Source of the DNA: SAR202 cluster bacterium
Lineage (GTDB): Bacteria > Chloroflexota > Dehalococcoidia > Lucifugimonadales > UBA826
DNA length: 47,236 bases
Assembly (NCBI GenBank): GCA_008373095.1
Contig: RQOP01000089.1
Location: 1-47,236 of the forward strand
Reading direction: 5' to 3'
Position 1 is the first letter of the stretch, and every line of letters starts with the position of its first letter. The notes under the pieces are model-generated. The model did not search any database and had not been told where the DNA came from. It saw nothing but the letters and a program-made list of their open reading frames with translations. Positions 1 through 8,074 of the stretch are shown piece by piece. The position numbers and the translations under genes are program-made.

Positions 1-17
1 AACGGTTTCTCTGCCAT
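1..17 (-). CDS. Start of a leftward gene cut by the window edge
   Basis: Only the first five codons are inside the window, reading Met-Ala-Glu-Lys-Pro on the minus strand from an ATG at 15-17. What supports a real gene is a perfect AAGGAG ribosome binding site at 24-29, six bases from the ATG, and the divergent arrangement with the peroxiredoxin gene across a 197-base spacer. Nothing can be said about the product. Confidence 0.55.
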
Positions 18-154
18 TTAAATCTCCTTAAAGAATCAAACATAGCGATTGCTGTCATGTTTGAATTTAACTGCCATGTAGTGGTTTTACGTAGGAACGA
101 CACTATACTTTGTTCCCTTGATCTATTCAATAGGTCGATTTTACCTATGCTTTA

Positions 155-183
155 TTGACAGTGTTTTTAGTGAGAGATAGACT
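155..183 (+). promoter_or_regulatory. Sigma-70-type promoter for the peroxiredoxin gene
   Basis: A perfect TTGACA at 155-160 is followed after 17 bases by TAGACT at 178-183 (4 of 6 match to TATAAT). It lies 31 bases ahead of the peroxiredoxin ATG at 215, which also has a strong ribosome binding site (AAGGAGA, 204-210). The promoter is predicted from sequence only. Confidence 0.55.
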
Positions 184-214
184 TTCAAATCATTCACTCG
201 AGTAAGGAGAATAT

Positions 215-685
215 ATGTCAGCAGAAGTAGGACAATCAGCCCCAGAATTAACAGCGATTAATAATGAGCGACAACCTGTGACTCTAGCGGACCTTAAAGG
301 CAAAACAACTGTATTGGTGTTTTTCCCGGGCGCATTTACAGGCGGTTGCCAAGAAGAAGCATGTACATTTAGAGATGCTCTTGCCGAATATAATGATCTC
401 GGTGCTCAAGTCTATGGAGTAAGCGTGGATTCGTTTTTTGCCCAAGACGCTTTTATTGGGGCTAATGATTTGAATTTCCCTTTTTTGAGTGATTATTCTA
501 GGAAAACTATTGAAGACTATGGTATAGCGGTAAATGATTTTGCGGGTATGCCAGGTTACACAACTTCGACGAGAGCTGTTTTTGTTATAGATTCTGAAGG
601 GACATTGCGATATAAAGTCGCAGTTGCACCAACTGAACAACCAGATTTCGATGAAATCAAAAATGCTGTTAGCCAAATCAAATAA
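215..685 (+). CDS. Peroxiredoxin, AhpE/BCP-like
   Basis: This is a 156-residue thiol peroxidase of the AhpC/TSA superfamily, expected to reduce hydrogen peroxide and organic hydroperoxides in the cytoplasm. The peroxidatic motif PGAFTGGC ends at Cys45. A second cysteine lies at Cys50, the same five-residue spacing as the Cys45/Cys50 pair of E. coli BCP, so an atypical two-cysteine cycle with an internal disulfide is plausible. Length is normal for the AhpE/BCP group and there is no signal peptide. The ATG has a strong AAGGAGA site and its own promoter, and a good hairpin terminator follows at 788-823, so it is probably a monocistronic transcript. The next gene on the same strand is a thioredoxin-like candidate selenoprotein, a possible reductant partner; that pairing is inference. 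Confidence 0.93.
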   Translation: MSAEVGQSAPELTAINNERQPVTLADLKGKTTVLVFFPGAFTGGCQEEACTFRDALAEYNDLGAQVYGVSVDSFFAQDAFIGANDLNFPFLSDYSRKTIEDYGIAVNDFAGMPGYTTSTRAVFVIDSEGTLRYKVAVAPTEQPDFDEIKNAVSQIK

Positions 686-787
686 TATGTGTGGAAAACA
701 AAGTGGTTCTGGTGCCAAAGATGATAGTATGATTTGATGGGTGGGGGAGCGATATACTATCCGTCTAGACACAATGTTCAGTCGATG

Positions 788-823
788 AAAAGGCGATATC
801 TCTTACAAGGATTCGCCTTTTTT
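788..823 (+). terminator. Rho-independent terminator after the peroxiredoxin gene
   Basis: A nine-base perfect stem, AAAAGGCGA (788-796) with TCGCCTTTT (813-821), encloses a 16-base loop and the 3' arm runs into a T tract ending at 823. It lies about 100 bases after the peroxiredoxin stop codon and separates that gene from the thioredoxin-like gene. Confidence 0.7.
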
Positions 824-915
824 CCGTCCCAGTGAGTATGAACTTTTGTTCAATTATTTAAATCTACATTCCCTATTTATTAGTTTCAGGTGTTGTTTTT
901 GCGGTATCCTTTTTC

Positions 916-1332
916 TTGGTCTACCGTACCTTTTCTTTAAAGGCTGCTTTACTTTCTGCCTTAATCCTTTTGGTTGCAGTAGCCTTATTGCGCAGTCCAC
1001 TCACAACATCTTCCGACGAATTGAGTACTATTGAGGATTGGAATTTGATACAGAATTCTGGAAATCCGGTGGTGTTGTATTTATATTCTGATCTTTGAAT
1101 TGGTTGTTTATCTATGAAACCTGCCGTTGACAGGTTAGAAAAACGATTAGGTCAAAAATTGACCTTTGTAAGATCGGATGTTCAAACCGAAATTGGGAAA
1201 CTTTTGTATGCAGAATACGAGGCAAATTTAGTACCAACCTTCATAGTTTTTGATCAGTATGGTGATACAAAATATCGAACAAACGGGGTGCCTGAATATT
1301 CTTTCATCAATTCGCTACTGTTTGAGGATTGA
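916..1332 (+). CDS. Membrane-anchored thioredoxin-like protein, candidate selenoprotein (UxxC)
   Basis: Two open stretches, 916-1095 and 1099-1332, lie in the same frame and are separated only by one TGA at 1096-1098. Read through, they give one 138-residue protein: a hydrophobic anchor (about residues 8-26), then a thioredoxin fold. The TGA falls exactly at the first redox cysteine: U61-I-G-C64, followed by Pro69 five residues after Cys64 (as Pro40 in thioredoxin) and a VPT cis-proline motif with Pro107. The true stop is another TGA at 1330-1332, so TGA is normally a stop here; selenocysteine is the simplest reading. A SECIS-like hairpin follows at 1118-1136. The start is uncertain: 916 is a TTG with no clear ribosome site, and the frame stays open and hydrophobic back to 862, so a second N-terminal membrane segment (perhaps from the ATT at 868) is possible. 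The alternative is a pseudogene with a nonsense mutation. Confidence 0.75.
1118..1136 (+). promoter_or_regulatory. Candidate bacterial SECIS element
   Basis: A perfect six-base stem, AACCTG (1118-1123) with CAGGTT (1131-1136), encloses the loop CCGTTGA. If C1125 pairs with G1129 the apical loop is GUU, with a G first. That G (1126) is 28 bases after the last base of the in-frame TGA, inside the roughly 16-37 base window described for bacterial SECIS elements, which require a G among the first loop bases. The element lies within the coding sequence, as bacterial SECIS elements do. Confidence 0.55.
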
Positions 1333-2547
1333 TCAGCCTAGGGTAGTTTTTTTCGTGTTAATAATAGTAGATCCAAATGAAAGTACGACACATAAACCAG
1401 ACAGAAAGATTAGCCCTGGTGTAAATCCACTAAAAAGATCCGCGGATACCCCTAATAGTATAGGACCCATTACACCTCCTACTTCTCCGGCGGTAAAATA
1501 CAGTCCGCCTGCAGCACCTGTTTTTTCGCTGCCCACCAAAGATATCAAGGTAAGCATTATTATTGGCATGACTCCCCTAGAGGAAATTCCGAGTAGTATT
1601 AATGTTCCCACAAGTAGGGAATTCTCAAAATAAATTAAGCAAATCGTACATGCTGCTGCGACAGAGAATAAAGAAAACATAATCGCCTTGTGCGACTGTG
1701 GCTTTGCTATCTGGGGGATAATTACTGATCCGATTGCACCGGTAGCAACTGGAATAGCGGCTAGTAAACCTGCCTTTGATGAACCCATGTCTTTTTCAAT
1801 TAAAATTTCAGGCAGCCAGTTATTGGTGGCGTGATTGAATAAAAACATTCCCAGTACGATTATGAGAATCAATCTCACCTCTCTGATTCGTACTAGGTCA
1901 GGAAATGTTTTCATACTCGACAAAAGGTCTTTCTTTTCGCCTGCTTCAGAGTTGCTTGTTTTTAGATCTCTAGCGATCAGAATCCATATCACTGAAGTTG
2001 CAAAGGCAACTCCGGACAGAGTCAGTAGAGCTAACCGCCAACTATTGTTAAACAATGGCATTAGTAAACTATTGGTAGCGGATAGGACCAGGATCCTGCC
2101 TATAGCGGGGGCAGTCAGATAAATTCCCATCGCGCGGCCTCGATCAGATTCAGAAAACCATGTACTGATTAATTTTGGGGCACCAATAGAAATGAATGGT
2201 CCCCCTATCCCAAACACCATTACAGCAAAAAGTATGGTTTTATAATCGACTGCTACAGCCCTTAGCAATCCCGACAGGCCAATAAACAATATTCCGGCCA
2301 TAATTGTGAATTTGAGACTAAACCTATCTAATAAAGCACCAGCTGGTATTGCCGTCAAAATATAAATTAACGGCCAAGCACCCAGAACGGTACCCATTGT
2401 GGAGCGATTTAGCCCAAGGTCCTCACTAACTGGACCTATTAAAGGAGGGATACCGCCTTGTACAACTCCAAATGAGAAGTAGGCTAACCAAACCCCGGCC
2501 AGCATCACCCATCTATATCGGATATTAGTTTGTGAACATTCTCTCAT
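1333..2547 (-). CDS. MFS transporter, CynX/NimT-like
   Basis: This 404-residue major facilitator has about twelve hydrophobic segments. The loop after TM2 carries a variant of the MFS signature (GALLDRFSLK), and the N-terminal half resembles the CynX/NimT and anion:proton symporter groups. The substrate cannot be read from sequence. I chose the ATG at 2545-2547; a TTG two codons upstream (2551-2553) is possible and neither has a strong ribosome site. It is convergent with the thioredoxin-like gene: the two TGA stops abut and form the palindrome TGATCA at 1330-1335. It is divergent from the hydroxyacid dehydrogenase at 2714. Confidence 0.88.
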   Translation of the reverse strand: MRECSQTNIRYRWVMLAGVWLAYFSFGVVQGGIPPLIGPVSEDLGLNRSTMGTVLGAWPLIYILTAIPAGALLDRFSLKFTIMAGILFIGLSGLLRAVAVDYKTILFAVMVFGIGGPFISIGAPKLISTWFSESDRGRAMGIYLTAPAIGRILVLSATNSLLMPLFNNSWRLALLTLSGVAFATSVIWILIARDLKTSNSEAGEKKDLLSSMKTFPDLVRIREVRLILIIVLGMFLFNHATNNWLPEILIEKDMGSSKAGLLAAIPVATGAIGSVIIPQIAKPQSHKAIMFSLFSVAAACTICLIYFENSLLVGTLILLGISSRGVMPIIMLTLISLVGSEKTGAAGGLYFTAGEVGGVMGPILLGVSADLFSGFTPGLIFLSGLCVVLSFGSTIINTKKTTLG

Positions 2548-2713
2548 TAACAATTAGTCTTTTTTGTTTAATGCGAAATTGCTCACGCATTAATAAGATT
2601 TTGATGTACGGATACCGACAGTGCAAGTCATAAATTATATTTACTGTCTAGTATTCAAGTGAGAGGTGTATACTTTTTTGCCCGAGTGTGTGTTATGTAT
2701 AGGAGATTTATAG

Positions 2714-3694
2714 ATGACTGATAAAAAAGTGTTTGTTACTAGAATCATTGTTCCTGATGCAATTGCCAGATTGAAGGAAAATTTTGATGTAGAGGTTTGG
2801 GAAGAACCTACTCCTCCCCCAAAAGATCTCGTGATACAAAAAGCTCAAGAATGTGACGGTATGATGATTGAATCTAATGACATCATGGATGATGAAGTAT
2901 TTTCGGCTGCTGAAAGATTAAAGGTTGTTGGTACGAGGGCTATAGGAATTGACAATATTGATCTGGATTCCGCCACTAGGAACGGTGTTCGTATTGGCAA
3001 CACCCCTGGAATTTTACATGAGTCATGTGCTGATTTTACATTTGGGTTGATACTTTCTCTAGCACGCCAGGTGACGCGTTCTAATCGAAAAGTAATCGAA
3101 GGCGAATGGAAAATTTTTGATCAAACTCCATATTTGGGGACGGATGTATATGGTAAAACCTTAGGATTGATTGGCCTTGGTTTGATAGGTACTGCAGTGG
3201 CCAAACGTGCAAAAGGATTCGATATGGATATCCTATATCACTCAAGAACACGAAAACCTGACGCCGAAAAAAAGTATGGGTTACGATGGGCACCGGATTT
3301 GGATGAACTTTTGTCTTCCTCTGATTATATTTCCGTTCATGTACCGCTTGGGCCTGAGACCCAAGGATTTATTGGATCAAAAGAGATTAAAAAGATGAGC
3401 AAGGATGCATTTTTAATAAATACATCAAGAGGCGGCACGGTGGATCCAGATGCATTGAGGGAAGCTCTAATGGCGGGGGAAATAGCAGGAGCAGCTTTGG
3501 ACGTAACTTCACCGGAACCAATATTGCCGGATGATCCTTTGGTCCATATGGAGAATGTTATAGTCACACCCCATATTGCTAGCGCTAGTGCCGCTACCCT
3601 TCGAAGAATGGGTTTAATGGCAGCGGATAATGTCATAAAGCATCTTAAAGGGGAAGCAATGCCAGCTTGTCTAAACCCAGAGGCGGTGGGATAG
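2714..3694 (+). CDS. D-2-hydroxyacid dehydrogenase, glyoxylate/hydroxypyruvate reductase-like
   Basis: This 326-residue NAD(P)-dependent dehydrogenase should interconvert 2-keto acids and D-2-hydroxy acids, with glyoxylate or hydroxypyruvate as likely substrates. The Rossmann motif GLGLIG is at 154-159. The catalytic triad of the family is complete: Arg239 (NTSRGG), Glu268 (SPEP) and His287 (TPHIAS). Length is standard. The ATG follows an AGGAGA ribosome site (TATAGGAGATTTATAG). It is transcribed alone or with the lipoprotein gene 25 bases downstream. A second, distant member of the family lies at 9879-10844. Confidence 0.9.
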   Translation: MTDKKVFVTRIIVPDAIARLKENFDVEVWEEPTPPPKDLVIQKAQECDGMMIESNDIMDDEVFSAAERLKVVGTRAIGIDNIDLDSATRNGVRIGNTPGILHESCADFTFGLILSLARQVTRSNRKVIEGEWKIFDQTPYLGTDVYGKTLGLIGLGLIGTAVAKRAKGFDMDILYHSRTRKPDAEKKYGLRWAPDLDELLSSSDYISVHVPLGPETQGFIGSKEIKKMSKDAFLINTSRGGTVDPDALREALMAGEIAGAALDVTSPEPILPDDPLVHMENVIVTPHIASASAATLRRMGLMAADNVIKHLKGEAMPACLNPEAVG

Positions 3695-3719
3695 TCGGAG
3701 TGCTGAAGTTTTACCTGTT

Positions 3720-4658
3720 ATGAGCTTTAAATATTTTCCTGGTCTTTTGATATTAGTGCTTGTTATTTCAGGATGTTTTCTAGTTGGAAAAAATGAAGTC
3801 CAAGATGTCTCGTATGATGGTAACTCCACCCCAGAGGTGGTTTTTACTGTAGTTCCAGAACTTGTCACGAATGATATTGAAATACCTACAGTTGCTCCAG
3901 TTCCTACGGCCACACAGGTTCCAATTACAAAGCCGACTAAAGTGCCAATATTCCAGACTGATAGTGAAATAAAAGTTGAAGATAAAACCCTTCAGGAAAA
4001 AGTATTTAATTCAATTGTTGGAGTAAACTCGTTTAAATATTCCTTAGAAGGTGTGGCTCGAGTCGATGCTGGAGGCATTTTTGTTGGTGTTCCCATATCT
4101 GGACTCGGGAGTGTAACATCCACTAAAGCCGTATCCATATTTGAAGCTAATTTGCTTGGAATAGGCCTTTATGTTGAATCTGCAAAGTTGGGAAATAATA
4201 TATACACCAGAGAATCTCCGGCAGAAAAATGGAGAGATAGTGAAAATTTGGGAATTGGTCATATCTCAAACGATTTTTGGGCGGCCATAGGAGAGTCTTT
4301 TCTAAGAACAGATCTGGGTGAAAGTAATATTTTAACGACGGAAGAAAAAATAATTTTTCTGTTTGATGATGATGGTTCTATTGGTTCTGTTACTCCATTA
4401 TTTGAATTAATCGCTACTCAAGAGGAGGCTTTGAGATTTTCCCCTGAGACTTGGGAGGTTCAATTGGAGGTAGATTTGGATGACTACCAAATTTCCAAAG
4501 TTACTTCTGCATTTTCTCTAAATAATGGTGGACTGTTTCTTTCGGAAGTGTTTGGTATGGAGGGTTTATCCGGTGTGGGCAGAACTGATGTGGAACTCTT
4601 GGTGAATTTCAGTGATATTGGTGAAGATATACAAGTAGAAATTCCTCAATTGGATTAA
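3720..4658 (+). CDS. Secreted lipoprotein, possibly LppX/LprAFG-like
   Basis: This 312-residue protein starts with a lipoprotein signal peptide: Lys4, a hydrophobic core, then the lipobox VISGC with the lipidated cysteine at residue 19. A Pro/Thr/Val-rich linker (about residues 55-75) precedes a single globular domain beginning with KVFNSIVGVNSFKYSLEG. The pattern of a VxSFKYxLEG opening, repeated beta strands and an IYTRESPAEKWR segment resembles the LppX/LprAFG lipoproteins (LolA-like fold), which bind lipids at the cell surface. That assignment is by pattern and only moderately supported. It follows the dehydrogenase by 25 bases and its stop overlaps the convergent DUF1330 stop by four bases. 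Confidence 0.8.
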   Translation: MSFKYFPGLLILVLVISGCFLVGKNEVQDVSYDGNSTPEVVFTVVPELVTNDIEIPTVAPVPTATQVPITKPTKVPIFQTDSEIKVEDKTLQEKVFNSIVGVNSFKYSLEGVARVDAGGIFVGVPISGLGSVTSTKAVSIFEANLLGIGLYVESAKLGNNIYTRESPAEKWRDSENLGIGHISNDFWAAIGESFLRTDLGESNILTTEEKIIFLFDDDGSIGSVTPLFELIATQEEALRFSPETWEVQLEVDLDDYQISKVTSAFSLNNGGLFLSEVFGMEGLSGVGRTDVELLVNFSDIGEDIQVEIPQLD

Positions 4659-4948
4659 GAGTCGTGACCCAAAACCACGAATCCTTCGGTCTCAGCGGCC
4701 TTATGCCTCAATTCAGCGACTGGTTTGTATTCCTCTGAGTTTCTGAAGCTATCCATATGCTCTGTGGTAGGGAATTCTAATATGACTACCCTTTTTGGAT
4801 GCCAACTAGTGTCATCAGCTAGAATTTCCCCTCCTCGTACCAGGTATCTGCCGCCATATTTTTCTATAATGGCCGGAACTTTTTTCATATATTCTTCATA
4901 TATTTCCCAGTTTTTTACTTCTATGCTACTTATTGAATAAACAGCCAT
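4655..4948 (-). CDS. DUF1330 family protein
   Basis: This 97-residue protein has the DUF1330 pattern of a small dimeric alpha/beta-barrel: an opening AVYSISSIEVKN, a central YGGRYLVRGG motif, then VVILEFPTTEHMDSFRNS and EEYKPV near the end. Biochemical function in the family is largely unknown. It is the last gene of the leftward run that begins at 10844, 13 bases after the amidohydrolase. The ATG at 4948 has a GGAGATAAAG region just upstream on the minus strand. It overlaps the convergent lipoprotein gene by four bases. Confidence 0.88.
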   Translation of the reverse strand: MAVYSISSIEVKNWEIYEEYMKKVPAIIEKYGGRYLVRGGEILADDTSWHPKRVVILEFPTTEHMDSFRNSEEYKPVAELRHKAAETEGFVVLGHDS

Positions 4949-4961
4949 CTTTATCTCCAGT

Positions 4962-6338
4962 TTAATTTGTTGTTGCGAGTATGCCCTTACCGGGCAATGC
5001 TCCCTGTTCTAATTTTGAGTTTGATACAACCGGGATTCCATTAACAATCACATGACTAAGACCTATCGGTGGTCTGGTTGGATCAGTATAGGTTGATTGG
5101 TCTTTTACTGTCATAGGGTCAAAGATCACTATGTCTGCGTCAGCCCCTTCTTTTATCCTGCCTTTGTTGAGAAATGCAGGAGCCCTTTTTTCTAGTCTTC
5201 TTGCTGGCATAATGGTCATTTTAGAAATGGCTGACATTAGATCCAAGTCACCTTTTTCTCTCACATGTTCGCCCAGAACTTTGGTGTAGGATCCGGCTGT
5301 TCTGGGATGTCCTTTTCCGTCTTCAATTATGCTGTCTGTTGCTATCATGGTTAGAGGGCTTTTTACTGCAGCCGTCATAGAATCTTCTGGTGTGGAGAAT
5401 GTTATGACCCAACCTCCACTTTCCCGGTATTCTGAAAATGTTTTGGCTGTCAGATATTCCCCGGTGTCAGGTCGCATCAACTGTTCATAATTTATTCCAT
5501 AGTGTTCCTGCCAACCTTCATCAAAAAGGGCTGATTCAATTTTTGTCATCCCCGCCGTATAGGGATAGCATTCAGTAGTGACATCCAATCCCGATTGGTT
5601 TGCGCCCGATATCATATCCAGAAGCTGTGGGACTGCTCTCATTCCAGTACTGTTGAGGTGCACTACATGTAGCGGGGCTCCTGTGATTGCAGATGCCGCT
5701 ATGACTTCTTCCAGTGCTTCGATGGCATTTGATGGTTCCAAATGACCTTTGCCTCTGAGATGTACGTGGCATGAGGCATTGTATTCGGCTGCGATTTTGA
5801 ACATCTGGATTACTTCCCAACGACTGGCAGCTCTTGTGTAATCCAGACCGAAACCCACGGCAAGGGCTCCTTCTTCAAGTCCTTGCCTTATAAGGTTTTG
5901 CATTTCGATAATTTCAGAGTTTGTGGCCGGCTTCCTGCCAGCATCTCCTGATGGCAGAAATACTCCAGGATCATTCATAACTTTCATTCTTACGGGTATA
6001 TGTCCAATACTGGCACCAAAATTTATAGGGGATTGATTTTCCCACCTAGAGTAAAAATGACTTACGTTGTTTGTTCCTACCTCGAGTTCCAGGGTGGTAG
6101 TGACTCCATCTAAGGCCTGTACCTCAAAAATTTGCGTGTCTTGTGGGTGGCAATGTAAATCTATAAATCCTGGACACAATACGTACCCGGAAGCATCTAT
6201 GATTTGCTCGCCTTCCATTGGAGATTCGCTGATTTTTGCTATTTTCCCTTGGGAAATTCCGACATTTGTTAATTGGTCTAAACCGGATTCCGGATCCATT
6301 ACGTGAGCTTGATTTATAACTATGTCGTAGTTGTTCAT
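4962..6338 (-). CDS. Amidohydrolase, N-acyl-D-amino-acid deacylase (D-aminoacylase)-like
   Basis: This 458-residue metal-dependent hydrolase begins MNNYDIVINQ and has the usual small beta-sandwich at both ends around a TIM barrel. The first metal motif is DLHCHPQD (His62, His64). LELEVGT occupies the bridging-ligand region, HVHLRGKGH and HVVHLNSTG give later metal histidines, and a C-terminal KGRIKEGADADIVIFDP segment is typical of amidohydrolases. The closest group I recognise is D-aminoacylase/dihydroorotase-like, so it probably hydrolyses an N-acyl or cyclic amide bond; the substrate is unknown. The frame is open back to 6524, but that extension lies inside the SMP-30 gene and lacks family features, so I start at the ATG 6336-6338, 32 bases after the SMP-30 stop. 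Confidence 0.85.
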   Translation of the reverse strand: MNNYDIVINQAHVMDPESGLDQLTNVGISQGKIAKISESPMEGEQIIDASGYVLCPGFIDLHCHPQDTQIFEVQALDGVTTTLELEVGTNNVSHFYSRWENQSPINFGASIGHIPVRMKVMNDPGVFLPSGDAGRKPATNSEIIEMQNLIRQGLEEGALAVGFGLDYTRAASRWEVIQMFKIAAEYNASCHVHLRGKGHLEPSNAIEALEEVIAASAITGAPLHVVHLNSTGMRAVPQLLDMISGANQSGLDVTTECYPYTAGMTKIESALFDEGWQEHYGINYEQLMRPDTGEYLTAKTFSEYRESGGWVITFSTPEDSMTAAVKSPLTMIATDSIIEDGKGHPRTAGSYTKVLGEHVREKGDLDLMSAISKMTIMPARRLEKRAPAFLNKGRIKEGADADIVIFDPMTVKDQSTYTDPTRPPIGLSHVIVNGIPVVSNSKLEQGALPGKGILATTN

Positions 6339-6370
6339 ATATCTATAATCTATCTGTTTTGATGGTGTTC

Positions 6371-7249
6371 CTAAATGTTTCCTCTTGACCCTAATCGTAT
6401 TTTGTAAAGTCCGGTTCTCGCAGTCATGAATAGAGTATGCCCATCTTCTCCCCAGCCGCAATTCGCTGGGATTTCCGGTGTTAGGATTTTTCCTAGTAGT
6501 TCTGCTTCTGGTGAAAAAACCCATACCCCGCCAGGACCAGTAGAATAAATTCGTCCTTCGGTGTCAATTTTCATACCATCAGGAACGCCTTCTTCACCAT
6601 TATCTAAATCAGCAAACTGTCTACCGTTCACTGGATATCCATCATCGTCAACGTCATACACATTAATGAATTTTTCCATTGAATCAGCCACATATAATTT
6701 TTTTTCGTCAGGTGAAAATGCTATCCCGTTTGGTCCGGTCATATCCTTAATTAATAGTTCTAAACCTGTGCCATTTGAAGAGACTCGAAAAACTCCGTTA
6801 AAATCCAGCTCCTTTCCTTGAGTTCTGTTCATCAAACCATACGGAGGATCGGTAAAGTAAACCCATCCATCTGATTTCACAACAACATCGTTTGGACTAT
6901 TCAACCTTTTCCCTTTGTAACGCGTAGCGATAGCCTTTATATTTCCGCTCGAATCTGTCACGGATACACGTCTATTGGTATGTTCACAAGCTATTAGATT
7001 ACCGTTTTGATCTAGGGTTAAACCATTGGAATTTCCACTCGGATATCTGTAAGTGGACACACTAGCCCCTTCTTCCTCTACGTCGTACCTGACAATCCTG
7101 CTATTTGGAATGTCAGAAAACAGCAAATGTCCATTTACCCATATTGGTCCTTCAGTAAATCCGAATCCTGTGGCAATGTGCTCAACAGAGGAGTTCTCAT
7201 TCAGAATTTTGGAGAATGATTCAGAGCGTATATCAAAAGATGAAGTCAT
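6371..7249 (-). CDS. SMP-30/gluconolactonase family lactonase
   Basis: This 292-residue six-bladed beta-propeller should hydrolyse a sugar-acid or related lactone. The divalent-metal ligands of the SMP-30 family are present: Glu33 (FTEGPIW), Asn120 (SPNDVVV), Asn174 (GPNGIAFSPD) and Asp189 (YVADS). The start is the ATG 7247-7249, which has an AGAGG ribosome site just after the stop of the upstream cupin gene; a longer reading from 7288 would overlap the cupin gene. Its place between a cupin and an amidohydrolase, downstream of a KDG-type kinase, fits a step opening a lactone in a sugar-acid pathway. The exact substrate is inference. Confidence 0.9.
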   Translation of the reverse strand: MTSSFDIRSESFSKILNENSSVEHIATGFGFTEGPIWVNGHLLFSDIPNSRIVRYDVEEEGASVSTYRYPSGNSNGLTLDQNGNLIACEHTNRRVSVTDSSGNIKAIATRYKGKRLNSPNDVVVKSDGWVYFTDPPYGLMNRTQGKELDFNGVFRVSSNGTGLELLIKDMTGPNGIAFSPDEKKLYVADSMEKFINVYDVDDDGYPVNGRQFADLDNGEEGVPDGMKIDTEGRIYSTGPGGVWVFSPEAELLGKILTPEIPANCGWGEDGHTLFMTARTGLYKIRLGSRGNI

Positions 7250-7257
7250 AAGAGCCT

Positions 7258-7662
7258 CTACTTGTTGTTTGTAAAACTGGTTTTCCAAGGGCCATTTTCT
7301 CTTTGGGCTTCAAATTCGCCTGGCCATGGAGGCATTGTACATATGATGAATTTAAGATGTGTGTTTCCTGTATTTTTGAATTGAAATTTGGTGTTTTTGG
7401 GTATCGTTAGAGATATGCCTGGTTCAACCTTGACAGTTTCTTCAATGTTTCCTTGTTGTCTCCAAACCAAACCGGTACCGTGGGTAAAAAACCATATTTC
7501 TTCAACATTCCTATGTGAAATTGGACTAGAGGTTAAGCCAGCTGGTAGCGTGCATTCGCTCAAGCCTCCTCCCTTCATTTCGTGAAATAGTCTTATCTCC
7601 GAACCATCAGGTGCCTTTACATGATTCGAACCTATTCGACCGGTTTGGAATTTGGCAAACAT
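7258..7662 (-). CDS. Cupin-domain protein
   Basis: This 134-residue protein contains one cupin barrel. The first cupin motif is HRNVEEIWFFTHGTG, with a His and two Glu positioned as metal ligands. The second motif region is VEPGISLTIPKNTKFQFKN, which lacks the usual second-motif histidine. It may be a sugar-acid isomerase, a dioxygenase-like enzyme or a non-catalytic binding protein; sequence alone does not decide. It sits between the dimeric barrel protein and the SMP-30 lactonase in the leftward operon, eight bases from the next start codon. Confidence 0.85.
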   Translation of the reverse strand: MFAKFQTGRIGSNHVKAPDGSEIRLFHEMKGGGLSECTLPAGLTSSPISHRNVEEIWFFTHGTGLVWRQQGNIEETVKVEPGISLTIPKNTKFQFKNTGNTHLKFIICTMPPWPGEFEAQRENGPWKTSFTNNK

Positions 7663-7692
7663 ATTCAGGCAGGCCTATTGAGCCATGGACTA

Positions 7693-8013
7693 CTAATCGC
7701 CCATTGAAGAAGGATCGACGGTTTCATAGAATTCGATCCGTTGACTTTCAAGGAAGGGCCTATATTTAGCCCCGGCGTCCATAGCTTCCTTCGGAATGTT
7801 ATTTCCTTCTCTGCTAGGCGACATAATCGTATCGTCAAACCATTCCAATACAACAATGTTTTGTTCACCCGGAAGGGTATATCCGTTATATGAAACAGTA
7901 AATTCACCCCGGTGTCCTGAGTCTCTATAAATTTTTGCTTGTTGGTAAACAAGTTTTGCCACGTTGGCTGCCTCGCCAGGTTGGGTCCTGTAAACGCGTC
8001 TAATTCTGTACAT
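7693..8013 (-). CDS. Small dimeric alpha/beta-barrel (NIPSNAP/ABM-like) protein
   Basis: This 106-residue protein begins MYRIRRVYRT and has the pattern of ferredoxin-like dimeric barrel proteins: an opening strand, a helix rich in Ala/Gln (GEAANVAKLVYQQAK), a strand with FTVSYNGYTL, then NIVVLEWFDD and a C-terminal FLESQRIEFYETV strand. Such proteins often accompany catabolic enzymes as mono-oxygenase-like or isomerase-like partners; the function here is unknown. The ATG has a GGAG ribosome site (GGAGTTAAATCA). A longer frame on the same strand (7665-8045) is not coding. Confidence 0.8.
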   Translation of the reverse strand: MYRIRRVYRTQPGEAANVAKLVYQQAKIYRDSGHRGEFTVSYNGYTLPGEQNIVVLEWFDDTIMSPSREGNNIPKEAMDAGAKYRPFLESQRIEFYETVDPSSMGD

Positions 8014-8074
8014 TGATTTAACTCCATTTTTTGTGTTGGGTACATATTAACTGACAGTAGTCAGCTGGGATATA

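Noticed and set aside
846-1034. A short hydrophobic frame starting with TTG, overlapping the thioredoxin-like gene
   Set aside because: It is in another frame, has no ribosome site, and the overlapping frame carries clear thioredoxin motifs.
1096-1098. Reading TGA as tryptophan or as a pseudogene stop
   Set aside because: TGA ends many intact genes here, so it is not tryptophan; the exact UxxC position and hairpin favour selenocysteine, although a pseudogene is not excluded.
6339-6524. N-terminal extension of the D-aminoacylase-like gene
   Set aside because: It lies inside the SMP-30 gene, is rich in Arg/Lys with no family features, and the ATG at 6338 gives the normal N-terminus.
7665-8045. 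A longer frame on the minus strand over the dimeric barrel gene
   Set aside because: The 106-residue frame has the GGAG ribosome site and a clear fold pattern; the longer frame does not.
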